Origin: Streptomyces sp. SM10
Lineage (GTDB): Bacteria > Actinomycetota > Actinomycetes > Streptomycetales > Streptomycetaceae
Length of the DNA stretch: 64,000 nucleotides
Direction of reading: 5' to 3'
Assembly (NCBI RefSeq): GCF_002910915.1
Contig: NZ_NEUF01000139.1
Span: forward strand, 1-64,000
Position numbers and translations under genes: made by a program
Notes under the pieces: generated by a model
Seen by the model: the letters and a program-made list of their open reading frames with translations, nothing else
What the model was told of the DNA's origin: nothing
Database searches by the model: none
In this document: positions 48,806-57,192 of the stretch, piece after piece
Layout: each line of letters opens with the position of its first letter
Numbering within the stretch: the first letter of the stretch is position 1

Positions 48806-49591
48806 ATGCGACAGGTCACACGTAAAGGCCTGATCACGATGGCAGCGGCGGGCGGAGTGCTCGCGCTCGGCGGCGGCTACGCACACGCTGACGCGGGTGC
48901 GGCCGGCGCCGCTTCGGGTTCACCGGGAGTGCTCTCCGGGAACTCGATCCAGGTCCCGATCGATGTACCCGTCAACGTGTGCGGAAACTCCGTGGACGTT
49001 GCCGGTCTGCTCAACCCCACGAGCGGAAACGACTGTGGAAACGGATCTTCGGACTCGCGCCGCGGACACACCTCGGACGACCGCTCCTCGTCCGGGCACG
49101 GCTCCGGGCGCGGCTCCGGCGGTGATGAGTCCCGGCACGGCTCCGGCAGCCACGCCTCCGGGCACGACGGCGGCCGTGACGGCGGCGCGGGGACGGGCAG
49201 GCACCGTGCTCCCGGCACCTCGGCCCAGGCGGAGACCACCGGTTCCCCCGGGATCCTCTCCGGCAACCAGGTGCAGGCGCCGCTGGAGATCGCCCTGAAC
49301 GTCTGCGGCAACAGCGTCACCGTCGGCGGACTGCTCAACCCGGTCTTCGGCAACTCCTGCGAGAACGACTCGGAGACGGCCCCGCCTCCCGTCGTGCCGG
49401 AGACGCCGCACACCCCGGAGCGGCCGGTCACCCCGCCCGCGCCTCCGGCTCCCGAGCCCCAGCTCGTGCCCGGCGAGCAGCTCGCGCAGACCGGTGGGGG
49501 CGGTCTCGGCCTGCTCGTTCCGGCGAGCGCGGGCCTGATGCTCGCAGGTGCGGGCACGGTCCTGTACCGGCGTTCCCGCAGCGCCGCGTAA
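48806..49591 (+). CDS. chpC: Long chaplin with two chaplin domains and a sortase signal (ChpC-type)
   Basis: This is a 261-residue cell-wall-anchored chaplin. Signal peptide ~1-30; chaplin domain 1 at ~35-75 (GSPGVLSGNSIQVPIDVPVN), a hydrophilic Ser/His/Gly-rich linker ~75-150, and chaplin domain 2 at ~150-190 (GSPGILSGNQVQAPLEIALN), each with a Cys pair. A Pro-rich spacer (residues ~192-225) leads to the sortase motif LAQTG near 232, then a hydrophobic helix and an RRSRSAA tail. ATG at 48806 follows GCAGGAAGACAACC. It would be linked to peptidoglycan by a class E sortase and anchor the short chaplins. Confidence 0.95.
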   Translation: MRQVTRKGLITMAAAGGVLALGGGYAHADAGAAGAASGSPGVLSGNSIQVPIDVPVNVCGNSVDVAGLLNPTSGNDCGNGSSDSRRGHTSDDRSSSGHGSGRGSGGDESRHGSGSHASGHDGGRDGGAGTGRHRAPGTSAQAETTGSPGILSGNQVQAPLEIALNVCGNSVTVGGLLNPVFGNSCENDSETAPPPVVPETPHTPERPVTPPAPPAPEPQLVPGEQLAQTGGGGLGLLVPASAGLMLAGAGTVLYRRSRSAA

Positions 49592-49614
49592 CGGCTTCGC
49601 GGCATCGGCACGAC

Positions 49615-49644
49615 GAGCGGGTTCCGCGCGTGCGGGACCCGCTC
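49615..49644. terminator. Terminator after chpC
   Basis: GAGCGGGTTCCGC and GCGGGACCCGCTC pair over 13 bases with one G-T wobble around a GCGT loop. It lies 24 bases after the chpC stop and a few bases from the convergent DUF5703 stop. Confidence 0.75.
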
Positions 49645-49648
49645 CGTC

Positions 49649-49837
49649 CTACCAGGTGGGCCGGAGCTGGCGGATGATGCGGCGGCGCAGCCGCACCCGG
49701 CGGCTGCCGTCACGGCGCAGCGTCAGCCGGTCCAACTCCCAGTGCCCGTACTCGGCATGGTCGGTCAGCAGTCGGGCCGCCTCCTTGCGGGACACCCCGC
49801 GCGGCACGTACACGTCGATGAATTCGTATTCCGGCAT
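49649..49837 (-). CDS. DUF5703-family small protein
   Basis: This is a 62-residue basic protein (PEYEFIDVYVPRGVSRKEAA, then HAEYGHWELDRLTLRRDGSR). I recognise it as the streptomycete DUF5703 family; its function is unknown. The C-terminus is Arg-rich (RRVRLRRRIIRQLRPTW), which suggests nucleic-acid or membrane contact. ATG at 49837. It is convergent with chpC and divergent from the next gene. Confidence 0.8.
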   Translation of the reverse strand: MPEYEFIDVYVPRGVSRKEAARLLTDHAEYGHWELDRLTLRRDGSRRVRLRRRIIRQLRPTW

Positions 49838-49884
49838 CGCATCTATTGTGCGGGCAGACCCCCGGTACGGATAGCGTCTGTCCC

Positions 49885-50547
49885 ATGTCTGATGCTGCGC
49901 AGCCCACCGCTGCCGAGGTACGCGCCGCCGCCGATGCAGTCAAAACCGCGCTCGACCGCCACCTCCAGGCAGTCGAGCGCCGTACCGGGGACGACGACCC
50001 CGCTGTCTACGACGCGTTCAACGCACTGGCCGCCGCGGCCGAGGTCTACGACGAGCTGCTGTACGACCGCTACGACGAGGTCACCCCCTTCGAGATCCCC
50101 GGGGCGGAGGACTCCCTCCCGCCTTACGAGGGCCCCGACGAACCGCATGCCGTGAGCGTCCTGATCAGGCGCGACTACGCGGTCGCGGAGCCCGCGCGGC
50201 TGATCGCCCAGGCACAGCGGCTCACCGAGCTCGATCCGGACGGTCGGGACGCCGGCGTCCCGACCGTGGCCGACGCGGGTGTGCACGCCGCGCTGGGCGT
50301 GGTGTTCGGCGAGTACGAGGCGGACGAGATCGCCTCCCGGCACAAGGAGTTCGGCCTGGAGGAGGGAGACTCCACACTCTGGGTCTCCGCCGTGGACGAG
50401 CTTCCCGAGCCGGGGGAGTGGCTCGGGGCGCCGTTCGACGAGGCCGACCCCGCACTGGTGGTCTGCCGGTTCGACGCCAGTGCGGTCTTCGACGAGGAGG
50501 ACGAGCTGGACGGGGACCAGGACGGCAGCCTCCCGCAACGCGCCTGA
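49885..50547 (+). CDS. Hypothetical acidic protein conserved in Streptomyces
   Basis: This is a 220-residue acidic cytoplasmic protein (Asp+Glu rich, e.g. VFDEEDELDGDQDG at the end). A helical N-terminal half (AAADAVKTALDRHLQAVERR) precedes an alpha/beta half with HAVSVLIRRDYAVAEPARL. No catalytic motif or membrane segment is visible. I recognise the type as a conserved streptomycete protein near the chaplins, without known function. ATG at 49885. It ends at a perfect hairpin facing the RecD-like gene. Confidence 0.8.
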   Translation: MSDAAQPTAAEVRAAADAVKTALDRHLQAVERRTGDDDPAVYDAFNALAAAAEVYDELLYDRYDEVTPFEIPGAEDSLPPYEGPDEPHAVSVLIRRDYAVAEPARLIAQAQRLTELDPDGRDAGVPTVADAGVHAALGVVFGEYEADEIASRHKEFGLEEGDSTLWVSAVDELPEPGEWLGAPFDEADPALVVCRFDASAVFDEEDELDGDQDGSLPQRA

Positions 50548-50556
50548 GCGCACCGT

Positions 50557-50593
50557 CCGACGGCCCCGGCACGCTGCGTGCCGGGGCCGTCGG
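50557..50593. terminator. Bidirectional terminator (17-base stem)
   Basis: CCGACGGCCCCGGCACG and CGTGCCGGGGCCGTCGG pair perfectly over 17 bases with a CTG loop. It lies in the 75-base gap between two convergent genes, 10 and 30 bases from their stops. Confidence 0.85.
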
Positions 50594-50622
50594 CCTGCTC
50601 CGGCCGGGGCGGATCCCCTCCG

Positions 50623-52911
50623 TTACGAGGCGTCCGGGGTGGGAAGCGCCTCCAGCAGCGGACGCAGCCGGGTCGTCCGCTCCTGGGCCGGCACCTCGGC
50701 CACCGCACGCGGCAGGGCCTGGTCCACGCCGTGCACCACGGACAGGTGCCGCTCCCCGCGGCTGAAGGCCGTGTAGACCCAGGGCCTGCTGAGCCCCTCG
50801 GCCGCGTCTCCCGGTAGGACCACCACGACGGCGGGCCAGCGCATCCCGGCCGCCTGGTGGGCGCTGAGCGCCCAGCCGTGGCGTACGGAGGCCTCCACCC
50901 TCTCCTGCGCCACGACGACGGGTGTGCCCGCGCAGTCCAGGTGCAGGCCCTCCCCGTCGGCCGAAACCACGAAACCGGGCACGGCTCTGCCGGGAGCGGG
51001 AACATGGACGACCCGGTCACCCGGGTCGAATCCGCCGAAGCGGCCCGGTCCGGGGTTGAGCCGCTGCTTGAGCGCCGCGTTCAGCGCGGTGGTGCCCGCC
51101 GAGCCACCGTGCCCGACGGTGATCACCTGGGTGTCGGACGACGGCACGCCGAGGGCCCGCGGCACCGAATCGGCCACCAGCTGCACCGTGCGGTGGACGG
51201 CTTCGCCCGCATCGCGGACGGGGACGATCACCACCTCCTTCCCGGGGGCCTCGACCCGGGCGAGCTCACCGATCCCGATGCCCGAGACCAGCTCACCGAT
51301 CGGCCCGGGGTCGGGTGTGCGCGAGACCACGTGGGGGCAGGCGCGCGCCGCGGTCACATCGGCGAACACCCGGCCCGCACCAGCCGATCCGAGTACCCCC
51401 GGATCGCCGCTCAGGACCAGCCGCGTCCCGTCGGCCAGGGACTCCACCAGCATCGCCGCCGTCTCGACGTCGACCTGCGGGGCGTCCAGCACCACCAGCA
51501 CGTCCAGCGCGAACGCACCGTCCGCGTCCCGGCCGGGACCGTCCTCCCCGGAGAGCAGAGCGGCCAGGGTGACGGCGCGGCGCGGATCGCCGACGGCCTC
51601 GGCCAGCCTGCGCCGGCCGTCGGCGCTGTGCGTGGTGCCCAGGGCCCGCAGACCGAGCCCCTGCGCGGCGGCGATCAGGGCGGCGGGTTCCGACCGGGCG
51701 CTCTCGCCCCCGCTGTGGGCGACCAGACCCGCCGTCGCGGCGGCACGGATCAGCTCGCCCGCCGAAGCAGACGGGGCGGCGGCAGCGGCGTCCGTCCAGT
51801 CGGCCCCCTTCCCGCAGGAGTTGATCAGCCGGCCCAGGCCGTCGGCGAGGCTCTCCTCGGCGAGGGCGTACCGGTCGAGGCCCAGCAGGACCCGCACCGG
51901 ATCCGCGTCGTCCTCGGTCCCGCCGCCGTCCGCGTCCGCGTCCTCGCCCGCCGCCTCGGCCCCCTCCTCCGGCTCCTCCGCGCCCGTCGCGTCGACACCG
52001 TCCTGGAAGACCAGCACGACGCCCTCCGCGACGGCGTGCTGGACGGCCTCCGCAGGGTCGGTGACCCCGAACCCCGCCAGCGCCTTCCGTGCGTCGTCGG
52101 CGTCGAGCGCGGTGTGACCCCGCAGCGCGGCCCGCTCCAGCAGCCACCCCACCAGGGCCGCCGTCCGCCGTTCGTCGTCGGGTCCGCACTCCGCGCCCAG
52201 CAGGGCGCGTGCGAAGCCGTCAGCCTGCTCCGGCCGGACACCTGGCACGGACAGCAGCTGCCACGGGTCCTCCCGGAGGACGCCCGCGGCCCCCTCGCCG
52301 AGCGAAGCCGCCGCCGGGCCCGCCAGGGCCTCGGGAGCCCCGCCCCCGGCGAGCACCGCCGCGACCGAGGCCGCCGCCTCGGGCGACGCGGCCCGCGGGG
52401 CCGTCCGCTCGGGAGCGGGAACGGGAGAGGGCCGTGCGGGCGCGTCGGGAGCGGCGCGGCGGGGCGCGGGAGCGGAGGCGGGTGAGTCGAAGAACGCGGT
52501 GCCCGGCTTCTCGCCGCTCTCCACCGCCCGTACGGCCGCGAGCAGATCCGCGGCCGGGCCGCTCAGCTTGGTCCCGGCCGCGACGGGCCCGTCCTTCTCC
52601 GCCTTGCGCTGCTCGATCCGCAGACGCAGCTCGCGCTGCGCGGCCAGCTCCGCCTCGGCCTCCGACAACGCGGGGGCGTCGGCCGCCGCGGGGGGCTGCC
52701 CGGCTTCCCGGGCGTCCTCCGCGCCGTCGGCGTCCTCCTCGTGCGCCCCCGCTGCGCCCTCTGATCCGTCGTGCGCCCCCTCTGCGCTCCCCGCGCCGTC
52801 CTCCTCGGGTGTGCCGCCGGGCGTGTCGGCGTCCTGGACGACGGCGTCCTCGCCGGCCTCGTGGGTCTCGGCCGCGGGGTCCGGGGATTCTCCCCGGGGA
52901 TGCGCAGTCAC
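50623..52911 (-). CDS. RecD2-like helicase-fold protein with degenerate ATPase motifs
   Basis: This is a 762-residue protein. Residues ~1-190 are acidic and Ala/Glu/Pro-rich low complexity. The rest follows the RecD2 plan: helix-hairpin-helix-type region (DPWQLLSVPGVRPEQADGFA), core ATPase, and C-terminal UvrD-like segments LSAHQAAGMRWPAVVVVLPG and YTAFSRGERHLSVVHG. The expected Walker A reads VAHSGGESARSEP (~400-410) without GK[ST]; the Walker B equivalent reads VVLDAPQVDVE. So it probably does not hydrolyse ATP. GTG at 52911 overlaps the aldo/keto reductase stop by 4 bases. Its role is unknown; possible nucleic-acid binding. Confidence 0.8.
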   Translation of the reverse strand: MTAHPRGESPDPAAETHEAGEDAVVQDADTPGGTPEEDGAGSAEGAHDGSEGAAGAHEEDADGAEDAREAGQPPAAADAPALSEAEAELAAQRELRLRIEQRKAEKDGPVAAGTKLSGPAADLLAAVRAVESGEKPGTAFFDSPASAPAPRRAAPDAPARPSPVPAPERTAPRAASPEAAASVAAVLAGGGAPEALAGPAAASLGEGAAGVLREDPWQLLSVPGVRPEQADGFARALLGAECGPDDERRTAALVGWLLERAALRGHTALDADDARKALAGFGVTDPAEAVQHAVAEGVVLVFQDGVDATGAEEPEEGAEAAGEDADADGGGTEDDADPVRVLLGLDRYALAEESLADGLGRLINSCGKGADWTDAAAAAPSASAGELIRAAATAGLVAHSGGESARSEPAALIAAAQGLGLRALGTTHSADGRRRLAEAVGDPRRAVTLAALLSGEDGPGRDADGAFALDVLVVLDAPQVDVETAAMLVESLADGTRLVLSGDPGVLGSAGAGRVFADVTAARACPHVVSRTPDPGPIGELVSGIGIGELARVEAPGKEVVIVPVRDAGEAVHRTVQLVADSVPRALGVPSSDTQVITVGHGGSAGTTALNAALKQRLNPGPGRFGGFDPGDRVVHVPAPGRAVPGFVVSADGEGLHLDCAGTPVVVAQERVEASVRHGWALSAHQAAGMRWPAVVVVLPGDAAEGLSRPWVYTAFSRGERHLSVVHGVDQALPRAVAEVPAQERTTRLRPLLEALPTPDAS

Positions 52912-53891
52912 AGCGTGCTCCAGTCCTGGTCGGGATAGCGGTGCACGGGCGCCGACACGTCGTCGAGCGCCTGGCAGATCTCGTCAGGAAGACTAAGCGC
53001 CTCCACTGACAACGCCTCGGTCAGCTGCCGCGCGTTGCGCGCGCCCAGGACCGGGGCCACCACCCCCGGCCGGTCCCGCACCCAGGCGAGGGCGACCTGG
53101 AGCGGCGTCGTGGCGAGGCCGTCGGCTGCCGTGGCCACCGCGTCCACGATCCTGCTCGCCGCCTCGTCGAGGTAGGGCTCGACGAAGGGGGCCAGCCGCT
53201 CGGAGGCGCCGCGCGAGTCGGACGGCGTACCGGTGCGGTACTTGCCGGTCAGCACCCCCCTGCCGAGCGGGGACGACGGCAGCAGCCCCACCCCGAGGTC
53301 CAGCGCCGCCGGCAGCACCTCGCGCTCCACTCCCCGCTGCAGCAGGGAGTACTCCATCTGCGTGCAGGCGAGACGGGTGCGCAGCCCGGGCGCGGCGAGC
53401 TGCCAGGTGGCCGCCTTGGCCAGCTGCCAGCCGCTGAAACCGGACACTCCGGCATACCGGACGCGCCCCGACGACACGGCCAGGTCGAGCGCCTGCAGCG
53501 TCTCCTCCAGCGGGGTCACGGGATCGAACGCGTGGATCTGCCACAGATCGACGTACTCCGTCCCGAGCCGTCGCAGGGACGCGTCCAGCGCGGCGAGCAG
53601 GTGCCCCCGCGATCCGTCGGAGCGCCGGTAGGGGTCGGCGACGCTGCCCGCCTTGGTCGCGATGACCAGGTCCTCGCGCGGGACCAGGTTGTCCAGGAGG
53701 CGCCCCAGCAGGTGTTCGGCCTCGCCGCCGCCGTACACGTCGGCGGTGTCGATCAGGGTGCCGCCCACGTCCCAGAAGGCCTTGAGCTGGTCGGCGGCGT
53801 CGTGTTCGTCGGTGTCCCGGCCCCAGGTGAGCGTGCCCAGCCCGATCCGGGACACGCGAAGGCCGGTACGGCCGAGATGCCTCTGCTCCAT
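52908..53891 (-). CDS. Aldo/keto reductase
   Basis: This is a 327-residue (beta/alpha)8 NADPH-dependent reductase. The tetrad residues are visible: Asp and Tyr in LIDTADVYGGGEAE, Lys in IATKAGSV and His in LWQIHAFD. It belongs to the AKR group near YajO/Tas; substrates are aldehydes or ketones, unspecified. The ATG at 53891 is preferred. It starts a two-gene minus-strand operon with the RecD-like gene through a GTGA overlap, an odd pairing of functions. Confidence 0.93.
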   Translation of the reverse strand: MEQRHLGRTGLRVSRIGLGTLTWGRDTDEHDAADQLKAFWDVGGTLIDTADVYGGGEAEHLLGRLLDNLVPREDLVIATKAGSVADPYRRSDGSRGHLLAALDASLRRLGTEYVDLWQIHAFDPVTPLEETLQALDLAVSSGRVRYAGVSGFSGWQLAKAATWQLAAPGLRTRLACTQMEYSLLQRGVEREVLPAALDLGVGLLPSSPLGRGVLTGKYRTGTPSDSRGASERLAPFVEPYLDEAASRIVDAVATAADGLATTPLQVALAWVRDRPGVVAPVLGARNARQLTEALSVEALSLPDEICQALDDVSAPVHRYPDQDWSTL

Positions 53892-54009
53892 GGGCGCTGA
53901 GATTACTGGCCAGGGCCCCACGCGGTGGAGGCCCCTGGACAACCGCGGCCCGGGGGGCGAGCCTGCCGGATCACGGCGCCCCGCGCTAGAGTCCCCGGCA
54001 CAGGAACGT

Positions 54010-54021
54010 TACTGATCAGTA
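54010..54021. promoter_or_regulatory. Perfect palindrome TACTGATCAGTA before the LLM oxidoreductase
   Basis: This is a perfect 12-base palindrome in otherwise GC-rich DNA, 14 bases before the start codon and next to the GAGGGAG ribosome site. Its position suggests a repressor (TetR type) that blocks transcription or initiation. No regulator gene is adjacent. Confidence 0.5.
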
Positions 54022-54035
54022 GAGGGAGTGTGGCT

Positions 54036-55088
54036 ATGCGGCTCGGCATCAATCTCGGTTACTGGGGTGCGGGCATGGACGGTGACAACCTCGCCGTCGC
54101 CCAGGAGGCCGACCGGCTCGGCTACGACGTCTGCTGGGCGGCCGAGGCGTACGGCTCCGACGTGCCGACGGTGCTCGCCTGGGTGGCCGCCAGGACCGAG
54201 TCCATCGACGTGGGCTCCGCCATCATGCAGATCCCGGCCCGCCAGCCCGCCATGACGGCCATGACCGCGGCCACCCTGGACTCGCTCTCCGGCGGCCGCT
54301 TCCGCCTCGGCCTCGGCGTCTCGGGACCGCAGGTCTCCGAGGGCTGGTACGGCGTCAAGTTCGACAAGCCGCTGGCCCGCACCCGCGAGTACGTCGAGAT
54401 CGTGCGCCGCGCGATGTCCCGGGAGCGGCTGTCCTACGAGGGCGAGCACTGGACCCTGCCGCTGCCCGACGGCCCCGGCAAGCCCATCAAGCTGACCGTC
54501 CACCCGCAGCGTGAACACATCCCGCTCTACATCGCCGCGATCGGCCCGAAGAACCTCGAGCAGACCGGCGAGATCGCCGACGGCGCCCTGCTGATCTTCC
54601 CGTCCGCCGACCACCTCCAGGAGACCGCGGTGCAGTACCTGCGGGCCGGACGGGAGAAGGCCGGCAAGACGATGGAGGGCTTCGACGTCTGCCCGACCCT
54701 GCCGCTGGCGGTCGGCGACGACATCAACGGCCTCGCCGACATGTTCCGTCCGTACACCGCCCTCTACGTCGGCGGCATGGGCAGCCGCAAGCAGAACTTC
54801 TACAACCAGCTCGCCCAGCGCATGGGATACGAGAAGGAGGCCGCCGAGATCCAGGACAAGTACCTGTCCGGCGACAAGGCGGGCGCCGCGGCCGCCGTGC
54901 CCCACCAGCTCATCGACCAGACCACGCTGCTCGGCTCCGTGGACCGGATCGCCGACCGGATGCAGGCGTACGCGGCTGCGGGGGTCACGACGCTGACCCT
55001 CGCGCCGGCCGGCTTCACGCTCGACGAGCGGCTCGCGGCCCTGCGCGCGGGTACCGACGCCCTGGAGCGTTCCGGCCTCGCCGCGTGA
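54036..55088 (+). CDS. LLM-class F420-dependent oxidoreductase
   Basis: This is a 350-residue luciferase-like monooxygenase fold protein. N-terminal MRLGINLGYWGAGMDGDNLA, the flavin-binding ARTESIDVGSAIMQIPARQP, and GRFRLGLGVSGPQVSEGWYG are diagnostic for the F420-dependent group (MSMEG/Mer-like). Such enzymes use F420H2 or FMNH2 to reduce or oxidise unknown substrates. ATG at 54036 follows GAGGGAG; a GTG two codons before is also possible. It is a single-gene unit with the TACTGATCAGTA palindrome, ending at a hairpin. Confidence 0.9.
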   Translation: MRLGINLGYWGAGMDGDNLAVAQEADRLGYDVCWAAEAYGSDVPTVLAWVAARTESIDVGSAIMQIPARQPAMTAMTAATLDSLSGGRFRLGLGVSGPQVSEGWYGVKFDKPLARTREYVEIVRRAMSRERLSYEGEHWTLPLPDGPGKPIKLTVHPQREHIPLYIAAIGPKNLEQTGEIADGALLIFPSADHLQETAVQYLRAGREKAGKTMEGFDVCPTLPLAVGDDINGLADMFRPYTALYVGGMGSRKQNFYNQLAQRMGYEKEAAEIQDKYLSGDKAGAAAAVPHQLIDQTTLLGSVDRIADRMQAYAAAGVTTLTLAPAGFTLDERLAALRAGTDALERSGLAA

Positions 55089-55117
55089 ACCGGTAGCGAC
55101 GGCTCCGGCGCAGCACT

Positions 55118-55160
55118 ACGGCCGTGGTGGGGGCTCGGGGGTCCTCCCCGCCACGGCCGT
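55118..55160. terminator. Terminator after the LLM oxidoreductase
   Basis: ACGGCCGTGG(T)GGGG (55118-55132) pairs with CCCC(G)CCACGGCCGT (55146-55160) as a 15-base stem with one T-G wobble and a 13-base loop. It lies 30 bases after the stop codon. Confidence 0.75.
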
Positions 55161-55210
55161 CGTACGGAACAACGCCCCGGACCGCCCCCGGGTTACGCCC
55201 CGTACTCCTC

Positions 55211-55237
55211 CCGGGCAGCCCGGGCAGCCCGGGCAGG
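55211..55237. repeat. Three tandem copies of CCGGGCAGC in a 263-base gap
   Basis: The nonamer CCGGGCAGC occurs three times (last copy ends in G). It lies upstream of the ferritin-like gene. The rest of the gap contains the hairpin at 55118-55160 and, near 55300, an AT-richer GAATTTGACTG patch that may be the promoter. Confidence 0.6.
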
Positions 55238-55351
55238 TCCGGCCCGCCGCGGGGCGCCCGTTCGGCCCTGCCCCGTCCCGCTGGTGTTGCCTACCGACGC
55301 GTACCGAATTTGACTGTCCCTCTGCGGACACCGGTGCGGAAGGTGGCAGTC

Positions 55352-56140
55352 ATGCTCTCGGCAAAGAGTCTGTTCCAGGAGATCCTCGACAACGACGAGG
55401 CGTTCCGGCTGTTCTGCTCGATCGCTGTCGGCGGCGAGTCGCAGGGCGGCTGGGAGAACGGGCGCATCGCCGCACTCGTCCCCCCGGGGCTGAGCGCACT
55501 CGCTCCCAAGGTCGCCCGGCACGGTGCGGACGAGGACAAGCACGGCAGGATCTTCGGCGCGCTGCTGAAGCAGCGCGGACTCCAGCCCGTGGCGGTGCCG
55601 TACGAGACGGACTACACCCTCCTGCTCGAGCGCCACGGCATCGGCCTCGCCCACGACCGGCTCAGCGGCGAGGAGCCGCTCACCGAGCGGGACGTCATCG
55701 TCTACCTGGCGCACAGCAGGGTCACCGAGCAGCGGGCCTCCGAACAGATGCGGCTCCTGCTCAAGCACTTCGCGGGCCACCCCGTCCTCGGCCGCGCCGT
55801 GAAGATGATCTCGCGGGACGAGGACAACCACCTCGCGTACTGCCACGAGGAGCTCCTGCGCTTCGCCCGCGCCGGGCACGGCCGGACGATCCAGTCCGTC
55901 CTGCGGGAGTGCGCCGAGGCCGAGATCCGGGTGTACCGCGACGTCAGCCTCGCCGTGATGAGCCACATGGGCGCCGTGCTGCGCTGGTCCCGCACCAAGG
56001 CCGCCGTGCTGGCCGCCGGAATCCACGCGATCTACGCCTACGAGCGAGTGGTGGGCTGGCGGCGCATGGTGAGCCTCGAACAGCCCGCCCTCCGTGACGC
56101 GCTGGGCGGCCCGGCCGTACCCGAGACCGAGTACGCGTGA
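55352..56140 (+). CDS. Ferritin-like superfamily protein
   Basis: This is a 262-residue helical protein resembling the ferritin-like diiron fold. Candidate ligands are in RHGADEDKHGRIFG, SRVTEQRASEQM and SRDEDNHLAYCHEELLRFA, spaced like Glu/His pairs on four helices. Membership in an oxidase or hydroxylase type cannot be told. ATG at 55352, nine bases after GGAAGG, is chosen instead of the GTG at 55343. It converges on corA. I know homologs only as conserved streptomycete proteins. Confidence 0.8.
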   Translation: MLSAKSLFQEILDNDEAFRLFCSIAVGGESQGGWENGRIAALVPPGLSALAPKVARHGADEDKHGRIFGALLKQRGLQPVAVPYETDYTLLLERHGIGLAHDRLSGEEPLTERDVIVYLAHSRVTEQRASEQMRLLLKHFAGHPVLGRAVKMISRDEDNHLAYCHEELLRFARAGHGRTIQSVLRECAEAEIRVYRDVSLAVMSHMGAVLRWSRTKAAVLAAGIHAIYAYERVVGWRRMVSLEQPALRDALGGPAVPETEYA

Positions 56141-56153
56141 GGAGGGGCGCCGC

Positions 56154-57140
56154 CTACATCCAGCCGCGGCGCTTGAACATGCAGTACAGCCCGGCGACCG
56201 CCAGGCCCATCAGCACGATCACCGTCGGATAGGTCCACGTCTGGCCGAGCTCCGGCATGTGGCGGAAGTTCATCCCGTAGATCCCCGCCACCATGGTCGG
56301 TACGGCTGCCATGGCGGCCCACGCGGAGATCTTCCGCATGTCGTCGTTCTGCCGCACGCCCACCTGCGCCAGGTGGGCCGACAGAATGTCCGAGAGCAGC
56401 CGGTCCAGACCCTCCACGTGCTCGACGGCACGCGTCAGGTGGTCGTTCACGTCCCGGAAGAACGGCTGCGACGCGCTGTCGACGAACGGCACGCCCGCGC
56501 TCGACAACCGCGCCATCGGGGCGCCCAGCGGATTGGTGGCGCGGCGGAATTCGAGCACCTGCCGCTTGAAGGTGTAGATGCGCGCGGCGGAGTTCGTGGT
56601 GTCCCTGGACCCGGTCGGGGCGAAGACCTGGGCCTCCAACTCCTCCAGATCGACCTGGAGCTCCGCCGCGACCTCGATGTAGTGGTCCACCACCGCGTCG
56701 CTCACCGCGTAGAGCACCGACGTGGGCCCGTGCCTGAGGACCTCCGGTTCGGCCTCCAGCCGGCTCCGCACCGCCGCGAGGGGGGCGCCTTCGCCGTGCC
56801 GCACGGTGACGACGAACGAGTCCCCTATGAACAGCATGAGCTCGCCGGCGCTGACGGTGTCGCTCCGCTGCTCGTAGACCACCGGCTTGATGACCACGAA
56901 CAGGGAGTCGTCGTAGATCTCCAGCTTGGGCCGCTGATGGGCGCGCAGAGCGTCCTCCACGGCCAGCGGATGCAGCGCGAACTCGCTGCTGACGCGGTCG
57001 AACTCCTTCGCCGTCGGTTCGTGCAGCCCGATCCAGACGAAGGCGTCCCCGCTGCCCCGTGCCTCGTCGAGGGCATCGGAGATGTCGGCGGGGCCCTCGG
57101 TCCGGCGCCCGTCCCGGTAGATTCCGCAGTCGACGATCAC
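56154..57140 (-). CDS. corA: CorA-family magnesium/cobalt transporter
   Basis: This is a 328-residue pentameric channel subunit. A large cytoplasmic domain (~1-260) is followed by two C-terminal helices. The GMN selectivity motif is visible in VAGIYGMNFRHMPELG, and the tail ends in MFKRRGWM. The GTG at 57140 (VIVDCGIYRDG) has AGGGAAG nine bases before and leaves 52 bases to the divergent phosphatase. The open frame extends upstream (to an ATG at 57206, which would overlap the phosphatase), so the start is not certain. Confidence 0.9.
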   Translation of the reverse strand: MIVDCGIYRDGRRTEGPADISDALDEARGSGDAFVWIGLHEPTAKEFDRVSSEFALHPLAVEDALRAHQRPKLEIYDDSLFVVIKPVVYEQRSDTVSAGELMLFIGDSFVVTVRHGEGAPLAAVRSRLEAEPEVLRHGPTSVLYAVSDAVVDHYIEVAAELQVDLEELEAQVFAPTGSRDTTNSAARIYTFKRQVLEFRRATNPLGAPMARLSSAGVPFVDSASQPFFRDVNDHLTRAVEHVEGLDRLLSDILSAHLAQVGVRQNDDMRKISAWAAMAAVPTMVAGIYGMNFRHMPELGQTWTYPTVIVLMGLAVAGLYCMFKRRGWM

Positions 57141-57192
57141 CCGCGCATTCTTCCCTGCCGCGAGGCCTTCACGCACCTCTACGCTGGCAGGT

